Positions 24,094 through 32,431 of a stretch of 56,751 bases of DNA are shown here, one piece after another. The first letter of the stretch is position 1. The number at the start of each line of letters is the position of its first letter. The position numbers and the translations under genes were made by a program. Below the pieces are notes generated by a model that was not told the DNA's origin, did no database searches, and saw only the letters and a list, made by a program, of their open reading frames with translations. Origin of the DNA: Phycisphaerales bacterium (GTDB lineage: Bacteria; Planctomycetota; Phycisphaerae; UBA1845); assembly GCA_003597935.1 (NCBI GenBank), contig QZJT01000071.1, positions 1 through 56,751 of the forward strand. Reading direction: 5' to 3'.

Positions 24094-24534
24094 ATGTTGT
24101 CACGGACCAGCGAATACGCACTGCGGGCGATGGTCTACCTGGCGCAGCAGGCCCAGGACGGGCCGGTCCCCGGCCGCCAGATCGCCAGGGACACCGGGAT
24201 TCCCGCGAAGTACCTGTCCGCCATCCTCAGCGACCTCGTTCGTGCAGGGGTGCTCACCTCCGCGCCGGGGAAGAAAGGCGGGTTCGCCATGGCCCGCCCG
24301 CCGGACCGCATCAAGCTCAAGAGCGTCCTGGACCCCTTCGAGTCGACCCTGGGGCCGGTACGGCCCTGTCCATTCGGCAACACGACCTGCAACGACCGGG
24401 ATCCTTGCGCCGGTCACGACCGCTGGAAGCAGGTGAAGGATGCGTACACGCGGTTCCTGGCGGAGACGACGCTTTACGAAGTCAGCGTCCAACGCGCCGC
24501 CGGCACCGGGTCCAAGAAAAGGAAGCGACGATGA
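24094..24534 (+). CDS. Rrf2-family (IscR/NsrR-like) transcriptional regulator
   Basis: A 146-residue winged-helix regulator. MLSRTSEYALRAMVYLA starts the DNA-binding domain, with recognition helix IPAKYLSAILSDLVRAGVL and wing GKKGGFAMARPP. Cys92, Cys99 and Cys105 (PCPFGNTTC...PCAGHD) match the three-cysteine [Fe-S] ligand spacing of NsrR/IscR closely, so iron-sulfur, nitric-oxide or redox sensing is likely. The C-terminal tail is basic (GSKKRKRR). Its TGA overlaps the ATG of the cytochrome subunit (ATGA), so regulator and enzyme are translationally coupled and probably autoregulated. Confidence 0.88.
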   Translation: MLSRTSEYALRAMVYLAQQAQDGPVPGRQIARDTGIPAKYLSAILSDLVRAGVLTSAPGKKGGFAMARPPDRIKLKSVLDPFESTLGPVRPCPFGNTTCNDRDPCAGHDRWKQVKDAYTRFLAETTLYEVSVQRAAGTGSKKRKRR

Positions 24535-26390
24535 ACCCATCGAATTCCCGTTCCCTGTCGGCCGCCCGGGTCGGGTGGCGGGTGGTCGCCGTGGTCAGCG
24601 GCGCGCTGGTCGTATCGGCCTGTGCGGTCAGCGACGTTTCCTCCTCCGACGGCAGCGGCGTTTTCGCTGTGCAGGCAGCCGCGACAGGTGAATCGCCGGA
24701 GGAACCCGTTTCGGCAGGCGTCGCGCCTGTGATCGCGACCAACCCGGCGCCGTCAGGTCAGGGCGAGACCGGCACAGCCGCGGCGTCGAACGCCCCGCCG
24801 TCGGCGCGGCCCGGCGAAGTGCCGCAGCCGATCGTCAGCCGCGGGCAGGAGCTGTTCACGAAGTACTGCGCCCTGTGCCACGGCGACGAGGGCGACGGTG
24901 GAGGGAAGTTCGCGTATCTGATGAACCCCCGACCGCGGAACTTCCAGCAGGGCAATTTCAAGCTCTCCACCACCGAAAACCAGATCCCGGCCGATGACGA
25001 CCTCTTCCGGACGATCAGCAACGGCATGCCCGGCTCCGCCATGCCGCCGTGGGGTCACCTGCCGAAGGCGGACATCGAGGCGCTGGTCGGATACGTGCGG
25101 CAGATCCACGTCGACGCCACCGAGGCGGCGCTGAGGACGGCCGTCGCCAAGGGGACAATCAAGGAGAACGAACTGCCCGACGCGCTGGCCCTCCGCGCGG
25201 CCCCGGGCGCCGCGCTGGTCGTTCCGCCGGAGCCGCCCTTCGACGAGCTACGGTGGTTCCGCGGCCGCCGGCTCTATCTGGAGAACTGCGCCCATTGCCA
25301 CGGCGCCGACGGGGAACCGGTGGCGGCCAACGTGAAGTATGACGCGGAGGGATACCCCGTGCCGCCGCGCTCGTTCGTCCAGGGCATCTTCAAAGGCGGG
25401 GCGCAGGGGCACCAGCTCTACGCCCGGATCTGGAAGGGCATGAAGGGCACGCCGATGCCGGCGTCCGAGGGCGTCTACACGGGCGATCAGATGTGGGACA
25501 TCATCCACTACGTTCAGTCGCTGACGCGGCAGGGGGCGCAGGAGCGGGCGCAGCTCAAGCAGGGGACGTTCGTGGCGCCGCGCGTCCGCGGGCCGCTCCC
25601 GTCCGGGCCGATGGACATGGCGTGGGAGCAGGCGCGGCCGCTCTACGTGGGGCTGACGCCGCTGTGGTGGCAGGATGAGCGCATCGAGGGGCTGGTCGTC
25701 AGCGCCGTACACAACGGTGAAGAGCTGGCCATCCGCCTGTCCTGGATCGATCCGACGCCGGACGACCGGGCGGTGAAACAGGCCGAGTTCCGGGATGCGG
25801 TGGCGATTCAGTTCTCGCTCTCCAGCGACCCGCCGTTCTACATGGGCGACCCCGGCCAGCACGGCGGCGTCAATATCTGGATGTGGAAGGCGGACCGGCA
25901 GACCAACGTCCTTGCCGGCTACCAGGACGTGGACGCGGCGTTCCCCGATCGAGCGATCGACCAGTACCCGGAGCAGGATTATCGGCTGGTGGACATGTCA
26001 GTGACGGACTGGCCGCACCAGCCCATCACCCGGCACGATCCGGAGTTCATCACCGCGTGGGGGGCGGGGAACCTGGTGGCGGATCCCAACCTGAAGACGC
26101 CGGTCGAATGCCTGGTGGCCCGCGGTCCCGGCACGCTGGCGGGCAAGCCGTCCGCCGCCCAGGTCGTGCAGGGGCAGGCGGTCTACGAGCGCGGCCTGTG
26201 GTACGTCCAGCTTCGCCGGTCGATGGCCCTTCCCCACGATCATGAACACGGGCAGGGCGGCGAGAGCGACGAGCGCGTCTTCCGCCCCGGCGATTACCTG
26301 CCGGTGTCGTTTGCGATCTGGAATGGGAGCACGGGCGACCGCGACGGCAAGAAGAACATCAGTATCTGGCAGAAACTGGTCATCGAGTAA
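24531..26390 (+). CDS. Lipoprotein cytochrome: two c-type haem domains fused to an ethylbenzene-dehydrogenase gamma-like domain (Nxr/CISM gamma subunit)
   Basis: A 619-residue exported protein. VVSAC gives a lipobox (Cys31), suggesting a membrane-anchored periplasmic protein. Two cytochrome c domains carry CALCH (113-117) and CAHCH (253-257), each with a downstream Met ligand candidate (NGMPGSAMPPWG; KGMKGTPMPASEG). Residues of about 340-619 resemble the haem-b-binding gamma subunit of type II DMSO-reductase-family enzymes (WWQDERIEGL, DAVAIQFSL, NIWMWKADRQ, FAIWNGSTGDRDGKKNISIWQKL). It should move electrons between the molybdoenzyme beta subunit and a periplasmic or membrane acceptor. It is the first structural gene of the operon. 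Confidence 0.85.
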   Translation: MNPSNSRSLSAARVGWRVVAVVSGALVVSACAVSDVSSSDGSGVFAVQAAATGESPEEPVSAGVAPVIATNPAPSGQGETGTAAASNAPPSARPGEVPQPIVSRGQELFTKYCALCHGDEGDGGGKFAYLMNPRPRNFQQGNFKLSTTENQIPADDDLFRTISNGMPGSAMPPWGHLPKADIEALVGYVRQIHVDATEAALRTAVAKGTIKENELPDALALRAAPGAALVVPPEPPFDELRWFRGRRLYLENCAHCHGADGEPVAANVKYDAEGYPVPPRSFVQGIFKGGAQGHQLYARIWKGMKGTPMPASEGVYTGDQMWDIIHYVQSLTRQGAQERAQLKQGTFVAPRVRGPLPSGPMDMAWEQARPLYVGLTPLWWQDERIEGLVVSAVHNGEELAIRLSWIDPTPDDRAVKQAEFRDAVAIQFSLSSDPPFYMGDPGQHGGVNIWMWKADRQTNVLAGYQDVDAAFPDRAIDQYPEQDYRLVDMSVTDWPHQPITRHDPEFITAWGAGNLVADPNLKTPVECLVARGPGTLAGKPSAAQVVQGQAVYERGLWYVQLRRSMALPHDHEHGQGGESDERVFRPGDYLPVSFAIWNGSTGDRDGKKNISIWQKLVIE

Positions 26391-26400
26391 TGGAGGCGTT

Positions 26401-26432
26401 GTCCGGAAGGCGCCGCGTCGTCGCCACCGGAC
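26401..26432 (+). promoter_or_regulatory. Intercistronic RNA hairpin between gamma and alpha genes
   Basis: GTCCGG-AA-GGCG, a nine-base loop, CGCC-A-CCGGAC: a near-perfect ten-pair stem in the 57-base gap. No U-run follows. It may protect the transcript or set the gamma:alpha ratio. Confidence 0.4.
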
Positions 26433-26447
26433 GCGAGGGACCCACCT

Positions 26448-29400
26448 ATGTTGCAGAATGCGAATATGGAAGGCGCGTCACGGCGCGATTTCCTCAAGAC
26501 GACCGGGGTGGCGCTGGGGGCGGCCTCGGGATGGGCGTGGCCGCTGAGAACGCTCGCCTTCCGGGAGGACGTCGTCAATCCGCTGGCGTTCTATCCCGCC
26601 CGCGAATGGGAGAAGATCTACCGGGATCAATACCGGTATGACGGCACGTTCAGTTGGGTGTGCTCTCCCAATGACACCCATGCCTGCCGCGTGCTGGCGT
26701 ACACGCGCAACGGGGTGATCACGCGGATGGGTTCGCAGTACAACTACCAGTCTTACGCCGATATCTATGGCAACAAGGCGACGGCGAACTGGAACCCGCG
26801 CCAGTGTGCCAAGGGATACACCTATCATCGCCTGATCTACGGACCCTACCGCCTCAAGCACCCCATCATCCGCAAGGGCTGGAAGGAATGGGCGGACGCC
26901 GGGTTCCCCGATCTCGACGTCGACGGAAACCGCAGCAAGTACAAGTTCGACAGCCGCGGGACCGACGTACACGTGCGCATTTCATGGGACGAGGTCTTTC
27001 CATACATTGCCAAGGCGTACGTGGCCGTGGCCAGGCGCTACAGCGGCGAAGACGGCGCCGCCAGACTCAGGGCCCAGGGATACCCGGAGGAGATGATCGC
27101 CGAGATGGGCGGGGCGGGGACCCGGACGTTCAAGATGCGCGGCGGCATGGGGCTGCTGGGCGTCATCGGCAAGTACGGGATGTACCGGCTGAACAACTCG
27201 ATGGCGCTGCTGGACGCGCACGTCCGCGGCGTAGGCCCGGACCAGGCCCGCGGCGGGCGCAACTGGAGCAACTACACCTGGCACGGCGACCAGACTCCCG
27301 GCCAGCCGTGGGTCCACGGCCTCCAGAACAGCGACTGCGACTTCAACGACCTGCGCTTCAGCAAGCTCATCATCATGAACGGCAAGAACCTGGTCGAGAA
27401 CAAGCTCACCGACTCTCACTGGTTCATCGAGTGCATGGAGCGGGGCGGGCGGATCGTCGTCATCGCGCCGGAATACGGCGCTCCCAGCACCAAGGCCGAC
27501 TACTGGATCCCGATCCGCCCGCAGACGGACGCGGCCTTCTGGCTGGGCGTGACGCGGCACATGATCGACAGCAAGTGGTACGACGAGACGTTCATTAAAG
27601 AGTTCACCGACTTCCCGCTGCTGGTGCGGGCCGACACGCTGGCGCGACTCCGTGCCGATGAACTGTTTGCGAATTATGAGAGCAGTCTGTCGAAGGACGG
27701 CCCCAGCCGCAAAGTGCAGGGGCTGACGGACGAACAGCACGCCCGCATCGGCGATCGCGTGGTTTGGGACGCGAAGACGAACAAGCCGGTCGCCGTCACC
27801 CGTGATGATGTCGGCAAACGGATGACGCAACGAGGAATCGACCCGGCGCTCGAGGGAACCTGGACGGTCACGCTCGCCGATGGGTCGAAGGTCGAGGTGC
27901 AGACCCTGTGGTCGATGTACCGCGTACATTTGAAGGACTACGACCTCGACTCCGTGGCGGAAATCACACATTCGCCCAAAGCGATGATCGAGCGCATGGC
28001 CCGCGACATCTGGGAGACCACCCGCGAGGGCGGCGCGGTGGCGATCCACCAGGGCGAGGGCATCAATCACTGGTTCCACGCCACCGAGGCCAACCGGGCG
28101 GCCTACCTGCCGATCATGCTGACCGGCAACATCGGCAAGAAGGGGACCGGCGTACACGGCTGGGCCGGCAATTACAAGGCGGCGCTGTTCCAGGGGAGCA
28201 AGATCACCGGCCCGGGCTTCAAGGGCTGGGTGGCGGAGGACCCGTTCAACGCGAACCTGGCCGAATCGGCTCACGGGCGGGACATCAAAGTCCGCGGCTG
28301 CTGCAAGGACGAGGAGCCGGCCTACTGGAACCACGGCGACCGGCCGCTGATCGTGGAGACACCCAAAGCGGGTCGTAAGGTGTTCACCGGCCATACGCAC
28401 ATGCCGACGCCCACCAAGGCGCTCCACTTCAACAACGTCAACCTGTTCAACAACGCCAAGCACGCATACGACATGTTCAAGAACGTCAACCCGATGATCG
28501 AGATGATCATCGCCCAGGACGTGCTGATGACGGCGTCGGTGCAATACGCGGACATAGGACTTCCGGCCAACAGTTGGGTCGAGTTCCAGGACCTGGAGGT
28601 GACGGCATCATGCTCCAACCCGTTCCTGCAGATATGGAAAGGCGGGATCAAGCCGGTTTTTGACTCGAAAGACGACCTGACCATCCTGGCGAGCATCGCC
28701 AAAGCCCTGGGTGACGAGATCGGCGACCGGCGGTTGATCGACTACTTCAAGTTCGAGCACGAGGGCAAGCGCGGCGTCTACATCCAGCGGCTGCTGGATT
28801 CCTGCACCACCACGGTCGGCTACAAACTCAGCGACATCATGGCCGGCAAATACGGACCGCCGGGCGGGGCGCTGATGCTGTTTCGGACCTATCCGCGCAT
28901 CCCGTTCTGGGAGCAGGTCCACGACGATGAGCCGTTCCATACGGACACCGGACGCATCCACGCCTACGCCGACGTTCCCGAAGCCATCGAGTACGGAGAG
29001 AACTTCATCGTCCACCGGGAAGGGACCGAGGCGACGCCGTATCTGCCCAACGTGATCGTCTCCAGCAATCCTTACGTCCGGCCGGACGACTACGGCCTTC
29101 CCACGGACGCCGAGCACTGGGACGAACGGACGGTGCGCAACGTGAAGATGTCCTGGCGCGACGTGAAGCAGACGAAGAACTTCCTATGGGAGCGGGGGTT
29201 CAGGTTCTATTGCCTGACGCCCAAGACGCGCCACCGCGTCCACTCGACCTGGAGCAACGTCGACTGGCACAACATCTTCGACAGCAGCTTCGGCGATCCT
29301 CATAGAATGGACCGCCGGGCGCCCTACGTCGGCGAGCACCAGCTTCACGTCAACCCGCAGGCGGCCCGGGACCTGGGCATCAGTGACGGCGACTACGTCT

Positions 29401-29957
29401 ACGTGGACGCCAACCCCGCCGACCGGCCGTACCGCGGCGCGAGGCCCGACGATCCTTACTACAAGGTCGCCCGACTGATGCTCCGCGCGGTGTACAACCC
29501 GGCGTATCCATACAATGTAATCATGATGAAGCACGCTCCGTACATCGCGACGGAAAAGAGCGTGAAGGCCCACGAGACGCGGAAGGACGGGCGGGCGCTG
29601 TCGGACGACGGCTATCAGGCCAACCTGCGGTACGGGTCGCAGCAGAGCGTGACGCGCAACTGGCACATGCCCATGCACCAGACCGACACGCTGTTCCACA
29701 AGTCCAAGGCGTTCATGGGCTTCATCTTCGGCGGCGAGGCCGACAACCACGCCGTCAACACGGTGCCCAAGGAGACGCTGGTGCGGGTGGTGAAGGCGGA
29801 AGACGGCGGCCTGGGCGGCAAGGGCGTATGGGCGCCGGCCGCCAGCGGCCTGTCGCCGGCCGCCGAGAACGAAGTGATGAAACGGTACCTGGCCGGCGGA
29901 TTCGTCGGCGGGTACGTGTCGGACAGCGAGGAGCTGTTCGAGGAATTCGAGGGTTGA
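26448..29957 (+). CDS. Type II DMSO-reductase-family molybdenum catalytic subunit (NxrA/NarG-like alpha)
   Basis: A 1169-residue bis-MGD molybdoenzyme with a Tat signal (SRRDFLKTTG), so exported folded to the periplasm. The FS0 cluster region is C72SPNDTHAC80 with a distant Cys120 (RQCAKG). WSNYTWHGDQ contains Asp281, the position of the molybdenum-ligand Asp that defines type II enzymes. The C-terminal half has the usual dinucleotide-binding repeats (LHVNPQAARDLGISDGDYVYV). Length matches NxrA (about 1150) rather than ethylbenzene or chlorate enzymes (about 900-980). With the NxrB-like beta subunit this points to nitrite oxidation or nitrate reduction; direction cannot be read from sequence. 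A second ATG at 26466 is possible. Confidence 0.88.
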   Translation: MLQNANMEGASRRDFLKTTGVALGAASGWAWPLRTLAFREDVVNPLAFYPAREWEKIYRDQYRYDGTFSWVCSPNDTHACRVLAYTRNGVITRMGSQYNYQSYADIYGNKATANWNPRQCAKGYTYHRLIYGPYRLKHPIIRKGWKEWADAGFPDLDVDGNRSKYKFDSRGTDVHVRISWDEVFPYIAKAYVAVARRYSGEDGAARLRAQGYPEEMIAEMGGAGTRTFKMRGGMGLLGVIGKYGMYRLNNSMALLDAHVRGVGPDQARGGRNWSNYTWHGDQTPGQPWVHGLQNSDCDFNDLRFSKLIIMNGKNLVENKLTDSHWFIECMERGGRIVVIAPEYGAPSTKADYWIPIRPQTDAAFWLGVTRHMIDSKWYDETFIKEFTDFPLLVRADTLARLRADELFANYESSLSKDGPSRKVQGLTDEQHARIGDRVVWDAKTNKPVAVTRDDVGKRMTQRGIDPALEGTWTVTLADGSKVEVQTLWSMYRVHLKDYDLDSVAEITHSPKAMIERMARDIWETTREGGAVAIHQGEGINHWFHATEANRAAYLPIMLTGNIGKKGTGVHGWAGNYKAALFQGSKITGPGFKGWVAEDPFNANLAESAHGRDIKVRGCCKDEEPAYWNHGDRPLIVETPKAGRKVFTGHTHMPTPTKALHFNNVNLFNNAKHAYDMFKNVNPMIEMIIAQDVLMTASVQYADIGLPANSWVEFQDLEVTASCSNPFLQIWKGGIKPVFDSKDDLTILASIAKALGDEIGDRRLIDYFKFEHEGKRGVYIQRLLDSCTTTVGYKLSDIMAGKYGPPGGALMLFRTYPRIPFWEQVHDDEPFHTDTGRIHAYADVPEAIEYGENFIVHREGTEATPYLPNVIVSSNPYVRPDDYGLPTDAEHWDERTVRNVKMSWRDVKQTKNFLWERGFRFYCLTPKTRHRVHSTWSNVDWHNIFDSSFGDPHRMDRRAPYVGEHQLHVNPQAARDLGISDGDYVYVDANPADRPYRGARPDDPYYKVARLMLRAVYNPAYPYNVIMMKHAPYIATEKSVKAHETRKDGRALSDDGYQANLRYGSQQSVTRNWHMPMHQTDTLFHKSKAFMGFIFGGEADNHAVNTVPKETLVRVVKAEDGGLGGKGVWAPAASGLSPAAENEVMKRYLAGGFVGGYVSDSEELFEEFEG

Positions 29958-29960
29958 GCG

Positions 29961-30287
29961 GTGCCATACGATGATCCGGATCCCAGCGATCCCATGACGC
30001 TCCACGGCGTCGGGGTCGAGACCGCCGGCGACGAGGCGATCTACGAGATGGCCGCGTGCTTCATCGAGGAGTACGTTCGGCTCGGGTTCGACGCGGATCG
30101 AATCCTGCGGCTGTTCCACACGCGGGGATACGCCGGGCCGGCGCTGGCGCTGCACAGGCTGGGTGAGGAGCGGATCCGGGAACTTATCGTGGAAGCCTTC
30201 GCGCTCCGCGGCGCGAGGGACCGCCGCCGGTCGGCCGCCGTGGCTTCCGCCGACGTTTCGTTATCCGTGCTGGACCCGGCCGATTGA
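29961..30287 (+). CDS. Hypothetical protein encoded between the alpha and beta subunits, 108 aa
   Basis: I do not recognise this protein. It starts with GTG three bases after the alpha stop, so it is within the operon. The core DEAIYEMAACFIEEYVRLGFDADRILRLF followed by YAGPALALHRLGEERIRELIVEAF is helical, without signal peptide, cysteine cluster or cofactor motif; a single Cys sits in MAACF. The C-terminal 25 residues are low-complexity. Conserved placement could mean an assembly factor or small cytoplasmic subunit, but that is only contextual. Confidence 0.65.
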   Translation: MPYDDPDPSDPMTLHGVGVETAGDEAIYEMAACFIEEYVRLGFDADRILRLFHTRGYAGPALALHRLGEERIRELIVEAFALRGARDRRRSAAVASADVSLSVLDPAD

Positions 30288-30314
30288 CGCGGCGACGTTT
30301 CATGGAGACGTACT

Positions 30315-31592
30315 ATGCCCACGGTTTATAACTGGCATCTCGGACGACCGATGAGCTATCCCTATGAGGAAGCCGCGCCCGCCGAGCAGTTCGCTTTCGT
30401 CATCAACATCAACCGGTGTATCGGCTGCCAGACCTGCACCATGGCCTGCAAGAGCACCTGGACGTTCGCCAAGGGCCAGGAGCACATGTGGTGGACCAAC
30501 GTCGAGACCAAGCCCTACGGCGGCTATCCCCAGCACTGGGACGTCGAGATCCTCGGCAGGCTGGAGCAGGCCAATCCCGGCGGGCAGCGCTGGAGCGGCG
30601 CCCCCAACGGGAACGGCCGCAGCCCCTATGGCACCTTCGACGGCAAGGGCGTCTTCGAGGTGCCCCACGCCGTGGCCCGCGGCGACCAGCCCAATCAGGT
30701 TCTGGGCTACCTGCCGGCGGAGGAGCATTGGAGCGCCCCCAACATCTACGAGGACACGCCGCAGCAGGGACCGACCCGGCCGATGGACTTCGGCCAGGGC
30801 GAGGAACTCGCCGGCGACAGGAAGCACAAGGCGTGGTTCTTCTATCTGGCCCGCCTCTGCAACCATTGCTCCTATCCGGCCTGCCTGGCCGCCTGCCCGC
30901 GCACGGCGATCTACAAGCGGCCGGAAGACGGCATCGTGCTGATCGATCAGAAGGAGTGCCGCGGCTACCGCAAGTGCGTCGAAGCATGCCCCTACAAGAA
31001 ATCGCTCTACCGGGGCACCACGCGCACGAGTGAGAAGTGCATCGCCTGCTACCCGCGGGTGGAGGGAAAAGACCCGGAAACCGGCGGCGCCCCCATGGAG
31101 ACGCGCTGCATGGCCGCCTGCATCGGCCAGGTGCGCATGCAGGGTCTGGTCAAGGTCAACAAGGACACCACCTGGGTGGAGGACCGGCACAACCCGCTCT
31201 ATTACCTGGTCCACGTCGCCAAGGTGGCCCTGCCTCTGTATCCACAGTTCGGGACCGAACCGAACGGGTATTACATTCCGCCCCGCTGGGTGCCGCTGCC
31301 CTACCTGCGGCAGATGTTCGGACCCGGAGTGGAGCAGGCGGTGGAACGCTATCGCCACCCGGATCGGGAACTCCTGGCCGTCTTGCAGCTCTTCCGAAGG
31401 TCCAATCAGATCATCTCGCGATACGAACTTAAGGAGGGGCCGAAGGTCTATGAGACCACGCGCGGCGGGAAGAAGTTCGAGATGTTCGACGACACCGTCA
31501 TCGCATTCAACAAGCACGGCAAGGAGATCTTCCGCACCCAGGTGGAAGAACCGGTGTACGTCCGTTCCCATGCCCACGCCAACACGATCTGA
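30315..31592 (+). CDS. Iron-sulfur beta subunit, NxrB-like (four clusters)
   Basis: A 425-residue electron-transfer subunit. Cys ligands are in NRCIGCQTCTMAC (35-45), LCNHCSYPACLAACP (182-194), CRGYRKCVEACP (215-225) and KCIACYP...RCMAACIG. In CRGYRKC a Tyr takes the place of one Cys, the hallmark of the [3Fe-4S] cluster in NarH/NxrB. The segments MWWTNVETKPYGGYPQ, GTEPNGYYIPPRW and MFGPGVEQAVE closely match what I recall of NxrB from Nitrospira and anammox bacteria. There is no signal peptide, as expected for co-export with the Tat-tagged alpha subunit. It links FS0 of alpha to haem in gamma. Confidence 0.88.
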   Translation: MPTVYNWHLGRPMSYPYEEAAPAEQFAFVININRCIGCQTCTMACKSTWTFAKGQEHMWWTNVETKPYGGYPQHWDVEILGRLEQANPGGQRWSGAPNGNGRSPYGTFDGKGVFEVPHAVARGDQPNQVLGYLPAEEHWSAPNIYEDTPQQGPTRPMDFGQGEELAGDRKHKAWFFYLARLCNHCSYPACLAACPRTAIYKRPEDGIVLIDQKECRGYRKCVEACPYKKSLYRGTTRTSEKCIACYPRVEGKDPETGGAPMETRCMAACIGQVRMQGLVKVNKDTTWVEDRHNPLYYLVHVAKVALPLYPQFGTEPNGYYIPPRWVPLPYLRQMFGPGVEQAVERYRHPDRELLAVLQLFRRSNQIISRYELKEGPKVYETTRGGKKFEMFDDTVIAFNKHGKEIFRTQVEEPVYVRSHAHANTI

Positions 31593-31594
31593 CT

Positions 31595-32425
31595 ATGGTG
31601 GATGCCCGAATGACGACGTACCCGCCGACGTTGAACGAGGTGGAGCTGGCCCACGCCCGCTGCGCCGCCTACAGTCTGATCGCCCACGGCTTTCGCGATC
31701 CGGACCGCTCGTGGCGGGCGGAGCTGGCCGATCCGGCGCGGTGGGCTGAATGGCCCGATCGGCTGGCGGACACCCACGGCCCGGCCGTCGCACCGCTCCG
31801 CGCGCTGCGGGCCCTGTTCTCCGGTTCCGATGAGGCCACGGCGGTCGAAACGCTCCAGCCGCGGTTCGCCGCGCTGTTCGGCCACTGCGTGCGCGGGGCA
31901 TGCCCGCCCTATGAGCTGGAGTTCGGCCAGGGCGAGGTGATCCAGCGGGCGGCGGACCTGGCGGACATCAGCGGATTCTACGCTGCCTTCGGGATGGACC
32001 TCAGCGGGGAGATCAGCGAGCGGGCGGACCACGTCAGCGTCGAGGCGGAGTTCCTGGCCGTGCTGTGCGCCAAGGAAGCGTGCGGCCTGGAACAGGGCGA
32101 CTGCGAACTGGTCGAGGCGGCCCGCGACGCCCAGCGGCAGTTCCTCAAGTCGCACCTGGGGCGCTGGCTCCCGGCGTTCGTCCGCCGGCTTGCCGGCGCC
32201 GCACCCGGCGACTACTATTCCCGGCTGGCGGAGTTCGCGGACGCCTTCGTTACGTGCGAGTGTCAGCGCTGCAGCGTGTCGATCGGGTCCGCCCTGCTCC
32301 CGCTGCGGCCGGTCGATCCGGCTGAGGACGCTTCACAATCGTGTGGTCCTCCCGGCGAGTGCGGCGCGACGCGCGATCCGGCGCTGACGCAGCTCACCGT
32401 CAGCCGCGCCGGAACCGGGTCTTGA
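31595..32425 (+). CDS. TorD/NarJ-family molybdoenzyme assembly chaperone (delta)
   Basis: A 276-residue, all-helical protein. PPYELEFGQGEVIQRAADLADISGFYAAFGMDLSGE followed by RADHVSVEAEFLAVLC is the characteristic TorD/DmsD core; C-terminal AEFADAFVTCECQR lies in the last helix. Such chaperones bind the Tat signal and apo-catalytic subunit until molybdenum cofactor is inserted, so this one presumably serves the alpha subunit encoded upstream. It begins two bases after the beta stop; a second ATG at 31610 is equally possible. The last 45 residues are low-complexity. Confidence 0.85.
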   Translation: MVDARMTTYPPTLNEVELAHARCAAYSLIAHGFRDPDRSWRAELADPARWAEWPDRLADTHGPAVAPLRALRALFSGSDEATAVETLQPRFAALFGHCVRGACPPYELEFGQGEVIQRAADLADISGFYAAFGMDLSGEISERADHVSVEAEFLAVLCAKEACGLEQGDCELVEAARDAQRQFLKSHLGRWLPAFVRRLAGAAPGDYYSRLAEFADAFVTCECQRCSVSIGSALLPLRPVDPAEDASQSCGPPGECGATRDPALTQLTVSRAGTGS

Positions 32426-32431
32426 CGGCTG

